Assembly (NCBI GenBank): GCA_018269075.1
Contig: JAFDVJ010000038.1
Span: 45,422-109,421 of the forward strand
Direction of reading: 5' to 3'
DNA: 64,000 nt
From: Acidobacteriota bacterium
GTDB lineage: Bacteria; Acidobacteriota; Blastocatellia; Pyrinomonadales; Pyrinomonadaceae
Position numbers and translations under genes: made by a program. Under the pieces are notes generated by a model. That model saw nothing but the letters and a program-made list of their open reading frames with translations. It had not been told where the DNA came from and ran no database searches. The stretch's first letter is position 1, and every line of letters begins with the position of its first letter. Positions 39,736 to 48,469 of the stretch are shown piece by piece.

Positions 39736-41205
39736 TTAAACGAGTCCGTTGCGCGCGATCACCGCTTTGTAGAACTCGGCGCTCAGCTTCGGCGTGCGTT
39801 TCTGCGTCTTGTAGTCGACGTAATGGATGCCGAAGCGGTTCGTGTAGCCGTCGGCCCATTCGAAATTATCCATCAGGCTCCAGAGGAAATAACCTTTGAC
39901 GGGCACGCCGTCGACGGTCGCGCGCTGGAGCTGCGCCAGATAATTCCTGAGGTACGTCACGCGGTCGGTGTCATAGACCTTGCCGTCGGCCGCCGGCACA
40001 TCCGCCGCCGAACAGCCGTTCTCGGTGATGTAGATCTCCTTGACGCCCCACAATTTATGGACGTGGCGCGGGCCCCAGTAAAGCGCTTCGGGACCGACGA
40101 AAAGCCACGGCGACGGCGCGTGCGGGAACGACGACGGATGCGGGACGACCGCGAAGCCCTGTTTCGAGCCGTCGGCGCGGATGTAGGTCGGCGTGTAGAT
40201 ATTGATGCCGGCGAAATCGAGCCTGCTCGAAATCGTCTTGAGCTCGGCGTCGGTGAACTTCGGCGCGTCCTTGCCGGCGTTTTCGAGATAGAGGTCCGTG
40301 TATTTGCCTTCCTGAATGACCGTCATATACTGCGCGTTGAGCTCGCGCGCGGCTTTCGTCGCCGCTTCGACGTGCTCCGGCGTTTCGATCACCGGCGCGC
40401 AGATCGTCATATTTTCGGCGAGCCCGATCCGCGTGTCCGCTTTCGCCTTCGCGCGGATCGCCTCGACGGCGAGCCCGTGACCCAATACGGCGTAATGACG
40501 CGCCTGATTGAAGCGTCCGGGCGGCAGTTTGAGGCCCGGCGCGTGGACGCCCCAGCGATAGCCGACTTCCATAAAGGCGCCGAACTCGTTGATCGTGAAG
40601 AAATGCTTGACGCGGTCGGACAATTTCTCGGCCGTGTAGCCCGCGTAGTTGGCAAACGCTTCGGAAGTCGTGCGCGATTCCCAGCCGCCGTATTTATCCT
40701 GCATGACCTGCGGCAGATCCCAGTGATAGAGCGTCGCGAACGGCTCGATGCCGTTCTTCAAAAGCTCGTCGACGAGCCGGTTGTAAAAATCGAGCCCCTT
40801 CGGGTTCGGCTGGCCCGTTCCGTCCGGAAACACGCGCGGCCACGCGATCGAGAAACGGTAGGTCTTGACGCCGAGGCTCTTCATCAGCTGGACGTCTTCC
40901 TTGTAGCGGTGATAATGATCGTTGGCGACGTCACCGGTCGCGCCCTCGACAGTCTTGCCGGGCGTATGCGAGAACGTGTCCCAGATCGACGGCTTGCGGC
41001 CGTCCTCGGCGACCGCGCCCTCGACCTGATACGAGGCGGTCGCGCTGCCCCACAGAAAGCCGTCGGGGAACTTCCCCGTTCCGTTCTGCAGAGCGTTCGA
41101 TAATCCTTCGGTTTCTTTTCCGCCCGCGCCGAGCGCCGGGATCGTCGACGCGCCGAGAGCCGCGGTCCCGATGATTTTGGCAAAATCACGCCGTGAAAAT
41201 TTCAT
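39736..41205 (-). CDS. Family GH1 beta-glucosidase with Tat signal
   Basis: 489 residues. The N-terminus MKFSRRDFAKIIGTAALGASTIPALGA is a twin-arginine signal (SRRDF), unusual for GH1, which is normally cytoplasmic. The enzyme follows: FLWGSATASYQVEGA, RFSIAWPRVFP, LYHWDLP, acid/base Glu207 in HFFTINEFG (usually NEP), nucleophile Glu395 in IYITENG, and FLWSLMDNFEWADGYTNRFG. It should hydrolyse beta-glucosides in the periplasm. The Pro after the acid/base Glu is replaced by Phe. An esterase gene lies downstream on the same strand. Confidence 0.93.
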   Translation of the reverse strand: MKFSRRDFAKIIGTAALGASTIPALGAGGKETEGLSNALQNGTGKFPDGFLWGSATASYQVEGAVAEDGRKPSIWDTFSHTPGKTVEGATGDVANDHYHRYKEDVQLMKSLGVKTYRFSIAWPRVFPDGTGQPNPKGLDFYNRLVDELLKNGIEPFATLYHWDLPQVMQDKYGGWESRTTSEAFANYAGYTAEKLSDRVKHFFTINEFGAFMEVGYRWGVHAPGLKLPPGRFNQARHYAVLGHGLAVEAIRAKAKADTRIGLAENMTICAPVIETPEHVEAATKAARELNAQYMTVIQEGKYTDLYLENAGKDAPKFTDAELKTISSRLDFAGINIYTPTYIRADGSKQGFAVVPHPSSFPHAPSPWLFVGPEALYWGPRHVHKLWGVKEIYITENGCSAADVPAADGKVYDTDRVTYLRNYLAQLQRATVDGVPVKGYFLWSLMDNFEWADGYTNRFGIHYVDYKTQKRTPKLSAEFYKAVIARNGLV

Positions 41206-41404
41206 TGAATTTCTCCTTATGGTTTCTGATTGTTATTTAGACCGCAATTAGATTTTCTTTGAAAATAAACGATTTGTAAAGAATTGAAAAAATTTTCGGA
41301 GGTTTCGGACCGGGTTTCGCGCACAACTCTAACGAACGGAAACGTTTTTCCCGGCGGGTAAAATTCGGAAAATTATTGACTGAGATCGATCGATTCGCCT
41401 GCGC

Positions 41405-41962
41405 TCAGCCGCACAGGTTCTTGAGTTGCTCGGAAACCATCACATAGCAGCCGTGGCACATCCCGTGCGAAAGCTGCGGTATTTTTTCCTGTTCAAAGAC
41501 TCGCAATGCTTCGATCGCGTGTTCGACTTCCTTCCAGATCGCCTGGCCGATGTTTATTTTCTTGCACCAGCCGCAGATCACGACCAGCTCGCCCGAACGC
41601 CGGCTGTGCCGGTCGAGCAGCGGCTGTGGCGGCCGCTGCTCGACGGCCAGCGTTTCGGTTTCGAACTGCACCAGCCCGGTTTCGCCGGTGACCCTCATTT
41701 TCATAAAACGCCGGTACTCGGCCGAATCACAGCGAAAATTGAAGGTTACGGGCTTTTCCCCGCGGGCGGCCTTGATCACTTCCTGATAAAACTGCCGCGT
41801 TGTGCTATCGGTGATGAAATCCCAAAGCGAGCGGTTCAGGACGCCTTCGGCGGCGTAATCCGGCGCGTCGTTCTCCGAGGCAAAATGCTGCCAGACGTCG
41901 TTGACAAACACGATTCGATCCTGCGAATCGATACGATATACGACTTTCGTACCGTTATTCAT
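41405..41962 (-). CDS. PAS-domain protein with Cys-rich C-terminus
   Basis: 185 residues from the ATG at 41962, which has GGAG 8 bases upstream; the frame is open to 42070 but without a site. A PAS-like domain (VVYRIDSQDRIVFVNDVWQHFASEN ... FNFRCDSAEYRRFMKMRV) is followed by VVICGWCKKI and SHGMCHGCYVMV. The C-x-x-C plus HGxCxxC tail appears in small bacterial PAS or response-regulator proteins and may bind metal or sense redox state. No kinase or output domain is present, so it probably acts through a partner. Function unknown. Confidence 0.8.
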   Translation of the reverse strand: MNNGTKVVYRIDSQDRIVFVNDVWQHFASENDAPDYAAEGVLNRSLWDFITDSTTRQFYQEVIKAARGEKPVTFNFRCDSAEYRRFMKMRVTGETGLVQFETETLAVEQRPPQPLLDRHSRRSGELVVICGWCKKINIGQAIWKEVEHAIEALRVFEQEKIPQLSHGMCHGCYVMVSEQLKNLCG

Positions 41963-42263
41963 ACAGATCTCCGAACGGCGGTGAAATTTCGCCGTCCGCA
42001 AACAGTTTAGTTCCAACATTTCCAAAAAGTCAACAAAAATATTGATAATCAATAAGTTAGCCGTTCTCATCCCGAACGGGATGCAATCCGCCGGCGAAAA
42101 CCGGTTTCGAACGGCTTCCCGGCCGGACGGGACGCGGAAATCGCCGGCGCGTCATTTGAACAAATGCGCGTTTACCGATAAAATCTCAGGATATAAAAGC
42201 CTTTAGTCGATGCTAAAGGCTTTTACGTTTGGCGCCGACCGGCCGCCGCCGACAATTATTGTT
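41963..42263. other. Intergenic region between PAS gene and mpl
   Basis: Divergent promoters presumably lie here. An AT-rich stretch at 42004-42060 is the likeliest promoter region for the PAS gene. The only clear structure is the hairpin at 42195-42224. Confidence 0.5.
42195..42224. terminator. Hairpin upstream of mpl
   Basis: AAAAGCCTTTAG / CTAAAGGCTTTT, perfect 12-bp stem, 6-base loop. It looks like a terminator but lies between divergent genes, so it may be an attenuator or leader hairpin of mpl. Confidence 0.75.
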
Positions 42264-43667
42264 ATGCATTATCATCTTATCGGAATCTGCGGGACGGCGA
42301 TGGCGTCGCTGGCGGGAATGCTGCAGGCGCGCGGGCATCGCGTGACCGGCTCGGACCAGAACGTCTACCCGCCGATGTCGACGCAGCTCGAAAGTCTCGG
42401 CATCGAAATCCTGAACGGCTACCGGGCCGAAAACGCCGACATCGGCGCCGACTGCACGATCGTCGGCAACGCGATCTCGCGCGGCAACCCGGAGCTCGAA
42501 GAAGTCCTCAACCGCAAGCTTTTGTACCGCTCGCAGGCCGAGATCGTCAAGGAAGAATTCATCCGCGGCCGCCGCAGTCTGGTCGTCGCCGGCACGCACG
42601 GCAAAACGACGACGACGAGCATCGCGACGTGGGTCGCCGAGACCGGCGGATTGAATCCGTCGTTTCTGGTCGGCGGCATCGTCCAGAATTTCGGCGCGTC
42701 GTTCCGCGTCGCGGACAGCCCGTTTTTCGTCATTGAGGGCGACGAATACGACACGGCCTATTTCGACAAAAAACCGAAGTTTATGCATTATCTGCCGGAG
42801 ATCGCGATCGTCAACAACGTCGAATTCGACCACGCCGACATCTATCGCGACCTGCAGGAGATCAAATACCAGTTTTCGCGGCTGATGAATCTCGTCCCGT
42901 CGAACGGCCGGCTGATCGTCGGCGTCGACAGCCCGGTCGCGCGCGAGGTGCTCGACGAGATGAGCGGCCGGCTCTTTACGCAGGTCGAAACGTTCGGAAC
43001 GTCGGAAGAAGCCCGCTGGCAGGCGCGCTATCTCGATTTTTCGGGCGACACGACGCGGTTCACGGTCTTTCGGGACAATCATTCGTGGGGCGAGTTCGAA
43101 ACGCACCTGATCGGCGAGTTCAACGTCCGCAACTGTCTCGCCGTGATCATCGCGGCCGACGCGTGGGGCATCTCCAAAGAAAAGATCCAGGAAGCCTTCC
43201 GCTCGTTCAAATCGGTCAAGCGGCGCGTCGAGATCCGCGGCGTCGAGCGCGGCGTGACGGTGATCGACGATTTCGCGCATCATCCGACGGCCGTCGAGGA
43301 GACTTTGAAAGCCCTGCAGCAGAAGTATCACGAGCGCCGTCTGATCGCGGTTTTCGAGCCGCGCTCGTGGTCGTCGCGGCTCGCCGTCTTTCAGGAACCG
43401 TACTCGAAGGCCTTTACCTACGCCGATTACGTGATCATCGCCGGCGTTTACAACACGTCGAAGGCGTCCGAGCTCGGCAAGGTGCTCGACGTCGAAGAGC
43501 TCGTCAGGGACATTCATCTGCAGGGCAAGCCCGCGTTCTCGTTTCCGGACGCCGACGCGATCGTCGAGCATCTCGTCCCCGAACTCAAGACGGGCGATGT
43601 CGTCGCGATTATGTCCAACGGCGGTTTCGGCGGAATCCACGAGAAAATCCTGAACGCTTTACGATGA
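42264..43667 (+). CDS. mpl: UDP-N-acetylmuramate:L-Ala-gamma-D-Glu-meso-DAP ligase
   Basis: 467 residues from ATG at 42264, where the family start MHYHLIGICGTAMASLAGML begins. Mpl recycles cell-wall tripeptide by attaching it to UDP-MurNAc. Signatures: GSDQNVYPPMSTQL, GNAISRGNPELE, ATP loop GTHGKTTTT (110-118), FVIEGDEYDTAYFDKKPKF, NVEFDHADIY, DDFAHHPTAVEETL and FEPRSWSSR. The IEGDEYDTA and FAHHPTAV motifs separate Mpl from MurC. It indicates a diaminopimelate-type peptidoglycan with recycling. Confidence 0.95.
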   Translation: MHYHLIGICGTAMASLAGMLQARGHRVTGSDQNVYPPMSTQLESLGIEILNGYRAENADIGADCTIVGNAISRGNPELEEVLNRKLLYRSQAEIVKEEFIRGRRSLVVAGTHGKTTTTSIATWVAETGGLNPSFLVGGIVQNFGASFRVADSPFFVIEGDEYDTAYFDKKPKFMHYLPEIAIVNNVEFDHADIYRDLQEIKYQFSRLMNLVPSNGRLIVGVDSPVAREVLDEMSGRLFTQVETFGTSEEARWQARYLDFSGDTTRFTVFRDNHSWGEFETHLIGEFNVRNCLAVIIAADAWGISKEKIQEAFRSFKSVKRRVEIRGVERGVTVIDDFAHHPTAVEETLKALQQKYHERRLIAVFEPRSWSSRLAVFQEPYSKAFTYADYVIIAGVYNTSKASELGKVLDVEELVRDIHLQGKPAFSFPDADAIVEHLVPELKTGDVVAIMSNGGFGGIHEKILNALR

Positions 43668-44026
43668 AGAACCGGATCGTCGAACGATCGAAACGGATGT
43701 TTCCCCCAAAGTAACCGGTTATCTGCCGGCCGCCGATTCAACTTTTTCACTTTTCGGCTTTTTCGCCTTTTCACTCGAAAATTTTTCTTGCTTTATTTCC
43801 TTTAAGTCGTCATAATTGCTAGTGTTTTACTCTCAGAGTATCTCGGTTGATGCGCCCGTTCTACTAAGAAAGCGACAGTGTTGGTGCGGTTGGAGAGTTG
43901 GTTTGGTCAGTATTTGAAGCAGTCTGCAGTTTTTTGACGAGTTGGGCGTGTCGCATTTGGTAGAGTTAGATCTATTCTGAATTTGCCTGCTTTTCGCTTC
44001 TTTTTCAATAAAATCAAAGAGGATAA
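43668..44026. other. Long leader/intergenic region before RRM gene
   Basis: 359 bases with no supported gene and lower GC than the neighbours after 43780. It includes TTGCTT ... ATAATT spaced about 18 bases around 43788-43816, a possible promoter, which would give a leader of some 200 bases for the RNA-binding protein. AGAGG lies 8 bases before its ATG. Confidence 0.45.
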
Positions 44027-44404
44027 ATGAGTACAAAACTTTACGTGGGAAACCTGTCGTTTCGCGTGACGAGCGACGATTTGCATGAATATTTTTCCGG
44101 CGCGGGCTCGGTCGAATCGGCCAACGTCGTGCACGATCAGGAAACCGGCCGTTCGCGCGGCTTCGGTTTTGTCGAGATGACCACCGAGGACGACGCTCAC
44201 AACGCGATCGCGCAGTTCAACGGTCAGGAATACGACGGCCGCAACCTCGTCGTCAACGAAGCCCGTCCGCGTGAAAATCGCGGCGGCGGCGGCGGCGGCG
44301 GACGCGGCGGCTACGGCGGCGGCGGTCACCGCGGCGGCGGCGGCGGCGGTCACCGCGGCGGCGGCAACCGCGGCGGCGGCGGCTACGGCGGCAATCGCTG
44401 GTAA
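44027..44404 (+). CDS. Bacterial RRM RNA-binding protein with glycine-rich tail
   Basis: 125 residues. One RRM: RNP2 LYVGNL (5-10) and RNP1 RGFGFVEM (44-51), with ETGRSRGFGF typical of the Rbp/CIRBP-like bacterial family. The tail from about residue 84 is almost only Gly, Arg, His and Tyr (GGGGGHRGGG-type), suited to RNA contacts or condensate formation. Such proteins bind single-stranded RNA and are often cold-regulated in cyanobacteria. It stands alone with a long leader and a strong terminator. Confidence 0.93.
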   Translation: MSTKLYVGNLSFRVTSDDLHEYFSGAGSVESANVVHDQETGRSRGFGFVEMTTEDDAHNAIAQFNGQEYDGRNLVVNEARPRENRGGGGGGGRGGYGGGGHRGGGGGGHRGGGNRGGGGYGGNRW

Positions 44405-44422
44405 CCCCAAAAGCGAAAAACC

Positions 44423-44467
44423 AAAAAAGAGAGGGCGCTTGTCTCCAAACAAGCGCCCTCTCTTTTT
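44423..44467 (+). terminator. Strong Rho-independent terminator
   Basis: AAAAAAGAGAGGGCGCTTGT / ACAAGCGCCCTCTCTTTTT with a 6-base loop, an 18-20 bp stem directly after the RRM gene. Confidence 0.93.
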
Positions 44468-44568
44468 CATTTCAAAAAACTCCCGATCTTTTCTCCCCGA
44501 CCCCGATCAGTAGTTTTTCTCATCCTGATCGATTCCCCAAAAACCGATCCCTTCCCATCCCCAAACCA

Positions 44569-44600
44569 ATCCGAAATCCGAAATCCGAAATCCGAAATCA
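44569..44600. repeat. (ATTTCGG)n array overlapping dacB stop
   Basis: Four copies reading GATTTCG on the minus strand; the dacB stop TGA (44598-44600) forms the first TGATTTCG. Confidence 0.9.
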
Positions 44601-46298
44601 ATTCACCGTCCCGTTGAAATTGGCGAGACTGAGGACGATCTCGTCGATGATCGACGGCCGCAGCCGGGCGTTCGGCACGTCGTTGACGAGGATCGAAAAG
44701 ACCAGCTTTTCGCCGGCCGCGGTCGTCACGTAGCCGGAGAGCGCCGAAACCTGATCGAGCGTCCCGGTCTTGCCGCGGACGTTGCCCGCGCCCGACGTGC
44801 CCTTGAAACGATTGCGGAGCGTGCCGTCGACGCCGGCGACCGTCAGCGAATTGAGCCACGCATCGGCGAAACGGCTCCGTTTGGCCATATAGGTGTAAAG
44901 CTGAACGAGCGCTTCGGGCGTCACGAGATTATGCCGCGAAAGCCCGCTGCCGTCGTACTGAACGATGCCGTCGGCCGGGATTCCGACCTCGTTCAGAAAG
45001 CTCCGGACGACGAACCGGCCGCGCTCCTCGCTCGTCGATTTCGGATCGAGAAACGGGTTCGTCTCGGGCGTCGCGGCCGTCGTCAGCGTCGCGCTGCGGC
45101 CTTCCTGCCCGAGCGTCCAGAGGATCGTCTCGGTGTACATATTCTGGCTCGGCTTCATCGTCTTCGCCGCGATCACGCTGAACGGCGGCGATTCGAGCGT
45201 CGCGAGCTGGACGGGCGGAACCGTCGAGGCGACGGCGAGAAACGCCTTTTCCTTCGCGCCGACGACGCGCGTCGGGCCGGTGACGACGACGCCTTTCTGT
45301 TCGAGCCGCTGCCGCAAAAGCGCGACGAACAGATCGGCCGGATGCGTCACCGTCAGGTAATTCGTAAAGCCCTTGTCGCCGGCCGGCATCGTGCCGCTGA
45401 CCTCGACCACGTTCTGATCGAGACCTTTCTTGACCGTCAGGTCGCGCTTGACGCTTTTGTCGGACGTCCGGCAGTTGTTGACGATCCGCATCACCGGGTT
45501 GACCGGCAGCAGCGACACGATGCACGGATTGCCGGGCGACGACGGCCTGACGGCGAGATCGAGCGCGTTGTCGTTGAGCGGCAGCGCGGAAACCTCGGCG
45601 CCGTCGTACCACTGCAGATCGTCCCATTCCCAGCCGTAGGCGATCGGGCTGCCGGTAAAATAGCTTTCGTCGCCGACGAGACTGCCCTCGACCCGTTTGA
45701 CGCCCGCCTGGACGATCTTGTCGGCGAGCGCGTCGAGACCCTTGTAATAATCGCCGCCGTAAAAGGCGGTCGAAAACGAGATGTCGCCGCGCCCGAAGAT
45801 CGTCAGGTCGCCCCTGACGACGCCGTTCGCGTCGGGCCGCGCGGGCGCGAACACGCTCGTCACGAAATGAAAATCCGGCGTCAGCTTTTCGAGCGCCGTC
45901 GCGACCGTAAAGCTCTTCATATTCGACGCCGGCATAAAATATTTCTCGGCGTTTTCCGCGTAGACGACCTTTCCGGTGTCGAGCGAGACGACCTTCAGCC
46001 CGATGTGACCGCGCCGCAGCTCGGGCCGCAGCAGGATCTGCTGAATCCGCGACTGGAGCTCGGCGATCGACGTCGCGCCGCCGGAAACCGGGGGCTTCGG
46101 CGTCGGCGTCGGAACGGACACTGTTTTGACGACCGGCGTCGGCGTCGGCGAAACCCGGACGACCGGCGTCGGCGTCGGCGTCGCCCCGACGATGATCACG
46201 CGGCGGTTGTCGGTGGTCTGCGCGACGACCGGCAAAACGGCGGCCGCGACGAATAAAAACGCGATTTTGATCCGGCTGATTTTTTTCATTACTGACAT
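44598..46298 (-). CDS. dacB: D-Ala-D-Ala carboxypeptidase/endopeptidase (PBP4, S13)
   Basis: 566 residues. A signal peptide (FLFVAAAVLPVVAQ) and a Pro-Thr linker with repeated TPTPVV (about 40-70) precede the S13 fold. Active-site Ser125 and Lys128 in PASNMKSF, the SxN motif in DGSGLSRHN, and KTG in RGKTGTLD are all present, as is GDLTIFGRGD in the large domain insertion. It trims peptidoglycan stem peptides in the periplasm. It is on the opposite strand to mpl and separated by the RRM gene, so cell-wall clustering is loose. An ATG at 46289 is an alternative start. Confidence 0.94.
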   Translation of the reverse strand: MSVMKKISRIKIAFLFVAAAVLPVVAQTTDNRRVIIVGATPTPTPVVRVSPTPTPVVKTVSVPTPTPKPPVSGGATSIAELQSRIQQILLRPELRRGHIGLKVVSLDTGKVVYAENAEKYFMPASNMKSFTVATALEKLTPDFHFVTSVFAPARPDANGVVRGDLTIFGRGDISFSTAFYGGDYYKGLDALADKIVQAGVKRVEGSLVGDESYFTGSPIAYGWEWDDLQWYDGAEVSALPLNDNALDLAVRPSSPGNPCIVSLLPVNPVMRIVNNCRTSDKSVKRDLTVKKGLDQNVVEVSGTMPAGDKGFTNYLTVTHPADLFVALLRQRLEQKGVVVTGPTRVVGAKEKAFLAVASTVPPVQLATLESPPFSVIAAKTMKPSQNMYTETILWTLGQEGRSATLTTAATPETNPFLDPKSTSEERGRFVVRSFLNEVGIPADGIVQYDGSGLSRHNLVTPEALVQLYTYMAKRSRFADAWLNSLTVAGVDGTLRNRFKGTSGAGNVRGKTGTLDQVSALSGYVTTAAGEKLVFSILVNDVPNARLRPSIIDEIVLSLANFNGTVN

Positions 46299-46320
46299 TT
46301 TACGGATTTTTTTTCGAAAA

Positions 46321-46400
46321 GGTAAAAGGGACGGGTAAAAGGTAAAAGGTAAAAGGTAAAACTTTTCGGGTTTTACCTTTTACCTTTTACCCTTTACCTT
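46321..46400. repeat. (GGTAAAA)n heptamer inverted repeat
   Basis: Four copies of GGTAAAA on the left and four of TTTTACC on the right around a short CTTTTCGGG centre; lies between two minus-strand genes, beginning about 8 bases past the upstream gene's stop. Confidence 0.92.
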
Positions 46401-46407
46401 AAAACAG

Positions 46408-47457
46408 CTATTTTTTCTCGCCGACGATGACGTCGAGGTCGGCCTGCGGGACGACCAGATCGAGCGTCACTTCGTTGCCGGTCTGGGCGATCTTCGCGCT
46501 TTCGACCATCCGGCCGTAAACTCTTTTATCGGGCGATTTCGCGTTGCCGAGGACGGCTTTGCCAACCGCCTGCAGACCGTCGAGCATGTCTTTCAAGCCC
46601 TTCGCCTGTTCGGCGTTGACGGTCCGGGCGGCGAGCCAGACCGAGGTTTTGCCGTCGAGCACGTCCATCGAGCCCGACAGAAAACGGATCGCGTCGACGT
46701 TGCGGCCGAGCTCGTCGTTGTCGAGACCGAGATACTGCGCCGCGCCCGGCGGAATCCGCGCGCCGAAATTGAGAATCGCGTTCGGTTTGCGCGCGATCAG
46801 GCTCAGCACGTCGTCGCCGACCCGCGCCTTCGTGTCGAGCGCCTCGCGGACGCGTGCCAGCGAGCCGAGCGCGAGCGTGTTGGCGTCGTAAGCGGTGACG
46901 GCCATTTCATCGCTCAGCCCGAGCAGAACTTTCTCGACGATCTTTGCGATCATCGTGTTCGGGATTTTTCCCCGGCTCTGCTCGACGATTTCTTTGGCCG
47001 AAAAGACGTAGACCGTGCGGTCGCCGATCTTTTCCTCGCGGTATTTGCCGTTCGAAGCGATCTTCGCGACCGCCACCAGCCCGCCGGCGTTGAACTGGCC
47101 GCGCGCGAGCACGAGCGGCTCGAACCGGTAATCGGATTCGGTCGCGCCCTTGACGGCGTTGACGCCGATCGCGATCTGCTGAAACTGCTTGAAATCGATG
47201 CCGGTGCGCGTTTTGATCTCGTCGAATTTGCCGAGGATGTCGGCGAGCAGCGGCTGGTTAGCCGACAGGATCTGCGGCAGCGCCTCGCCGAACAAGCGAT
47301 TGCCGTCGACCGTCATCACCGCGTCCGACGGCGGCAGCAGCGCGAGCAGCTGGGCGGCGGCCGCCTTTTTCTTAACCTTCGTGTCGGCCAGCCCGACGCT
47401 CGCCGCGCCCAGCACGATCGCGCCGAGCGCGAGCAGGGCGAATAACTTTTTCTTCAT
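46408..47457 (-). CDS. Exported protein of unknown function
   Basis: 349 residues from ATG at 47457, which has AGAGG about 8 bases upstream. Signal peptide FALLALGAIVLGAASVGLA. The mature protein is mixed alpha/beta: LLPPSDAVMTVDGNRLFGEALPQILS, then GIDFKQFQQIAIGV, FEPLVLARGQF, KIGDRTVYVFSAKE, ANTLALGSLARVREALDT, and LNFGARIPPGAAQYLGLD. The pattern 'PSDAVMTVDGNRLF...ILGKFDEIKTRTGID...AIGV' recalls DUF3352-like secreted proteins, but I cannot assign a function. The open frame continues upstream to 47703 into the neighbouring gene's 3' end without support. Confidence 0.75.
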   Translation of the reverse strand: MKKKLFALLALGAIVLGAASVGLADTKVKKKAAAAQLLALLPPSDAVMTVDGNRLFGEALPQILSANQPLLADILGKFDEIKTRTGIDFKQFQQIAIGVNAVKGATESDYRFEPLVLARGQFNAGGLVAVAKIASNGKYREEKIGDRTVYVFSAKEIVEQSRGKIPNTMIAKIVEKVLLGLSDEMAVTAYDANTLALGSLARVREALDTKARVGDDVLSLIARKPNAILNFGARIPPGAAQYLGLDNDELGRNVDAIRFLSGSMDVLDGKTSVWLAARTVNAEQAKGLKDMLDGLQAVGKAVLGNAKSPDKRVYGRMVESAKIAQTGNEVTLDLVVPQADLDVIVGEKK

Positions 47458-47552
47458 TCGATAAACCTCTTTCCTTAAACCTTTCGAAAATTTCGTCAAT
47501 TTATAGATGATAAAGCAGTAAATAAAAGTTTGCCGCGAGTTGCGCGAAAAAT

Positions 47553-48107
47553 TCAGCGATCCTTGACGACCTCGAACTCGAAATAGAGCTCCTTGCCGCG
47601 AAAAATGTAGCTCAGATAAAACTCCCAGAACTTGCGAGTAAACCGGAAGCGCGGCGACCGCTGGTCGAGATTGACGACGAACTCGAAGCCGAGCGCCCGC
47701 CACAGATTCGCGAGCGAAACGTAGGTTTTGACCGGTTTGAGCCGGACGTCGGTGTAAAAATCGAAGACCTGCCGGTCGGGCAGAAACGTGTTGAACGAAT
47801 ACGAGTTGAAATGATTGCGGTGCGTCGGGTCGGTCGCCCAGTCGGGGTTCGTGTAGTGCGGCGTGACGAGCCGGATCGTGCCGCCGTTTTTCGTGATCCG
47901 GTAGAGCTCGCCGACGAACGCCATCACGTCGGGCACGTGCTCGACAACGTGCCGCGAAACGATCAGATCGAATTCGTCGTCGGCAAACGGATACGGAACG
48001 GTCCCGAGATCGTGAATCACGTCGGCCGCCGTCCGCGGGTTATGGTCGAGCCCGATCGCGCCCTCGTATTTGTTGGTGCCGCAGCCGACGTCGAGAATTT
48101 TTGTCAT
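47553..48107 (-). CDS. Class I SAM-dependent methyltransferase
   Basis: 184 residues. ILDVGCGTNKYEGAIGLDH is the SAM-binding loop, YPFADDEFDLIVSRHVVEHV is motif II/acidic strand, and ITKNGGTIRLVTPHY is motif III, matching Methyltransf_11. The C-terminal SPRFRFTRKFWEFYLSYIFRGKELYFEFEVVK is helical and aromatic. The substrate is unknown; similar genes often modify lipids or glycans. It is 95 bases upstream of the secreted protein gene on the same strand. Confidence 0.85.
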   Translation of the reverse strand: MTKILDVGCGTNKYEGAIGLDHNPRTAADVIHDLGTVPYPFADDEFDLIVSRHVVEHVPDVMAFVGELYRITKNGGTIRLVTPHYTNPDWATDPTHRNHFNSYSFNTFLPDRQVFDFYTDVRLKPVKTYVSLANLWRALGFEFVVNLDQRSPRFRFTRKFWEFYLSYIFRGKELYFEFEVVKDR

Positions 48108-48140
48108 CGAAAATAATTTACCACAGAGACCGACCCGAAA

Positions 48141-48170
48141 AAATCCGAAATCCGAAATCCGAAATCCCCC
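48141..48170. repeat. (ATTTCGG)n array next to small zinc-ribbon gene stop
   Basis: Three to four copies reading GATTTCG on the minus strand, beginning 4 bases after the TGA of the zinc-ribbon gene. Confidence 0.88.
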
Positions 48171-48398
48171 TCATTCGGTTTTTTCGGACGCGCCGCAGCG
48201 CGGACAGACGAGCGTCCGGCGGTCGGCGTCGGCCCAGCGGGCGAGCGCCGTCTGCGAAAGCCGCGGATTTTTGCCCTCGGCCTCGCCCTCGCGGAGCAGC
48301 CGCGCGCGGGCTTCGCCGTCTTCTTTTTGCAGCGCGGCTTCGCAGCGGCGGCAGACCCAGCCGAAACCGGCGTTGTAAAAATTCTGGAGTTCGATCAT
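48171..48398 (-). CDS. Small zinc-ribbon protein
   Basis: 75 residues from ATG at 48398 (MIELQNFYNAGFGW). Two Cys pairs, VCRRC and VCPRC, about 45 residues apart, flank a charged helical middle (EDGEARARLLREGEAEGKNPRLS). A four-Cys zinc ribbon is likely; no family is recognised. The start at 48437 is in frame but crosses the terminator of the next gene, so it is rejected. Possibly DNA- or protein-binding. Confidence 0.6.
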   Translation of the reverse strand: MIELQNFYNAGFGWVCRRCEAALQKEDGEARARLLREGEAEGKNPRLSQTALARWADADRRTLVCPRCGASEKTE

Positions 48399-48410
48399 CG
48401 AAAAAAAATC

Positions 48411-48445
48411 GGCGGGCAGTGAAAAGCGAATTTTCACTGCCCGCC
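48411..48445 (-). terminator. Rho-independent terminator of HtrA gene
   Basis: Stem GGCGGGCAGTGAAAA / TTTTCACTGCCCGCC, loop about 5 bases, followed on the minus strand by GATTTTTTTT. Confidence 0.9.
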
Positions 48446-48469
48446 GGCCCTCGCGTTCGTCACGCGAAC

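Noticed and set aside
47458..47703. Upstream extension of the secreted protein gene at 46408
   Set aside because: The extension overlaps the methyltransferase gene and lacks a ribosome site; a good site and a signal peptide support the start at 47457.
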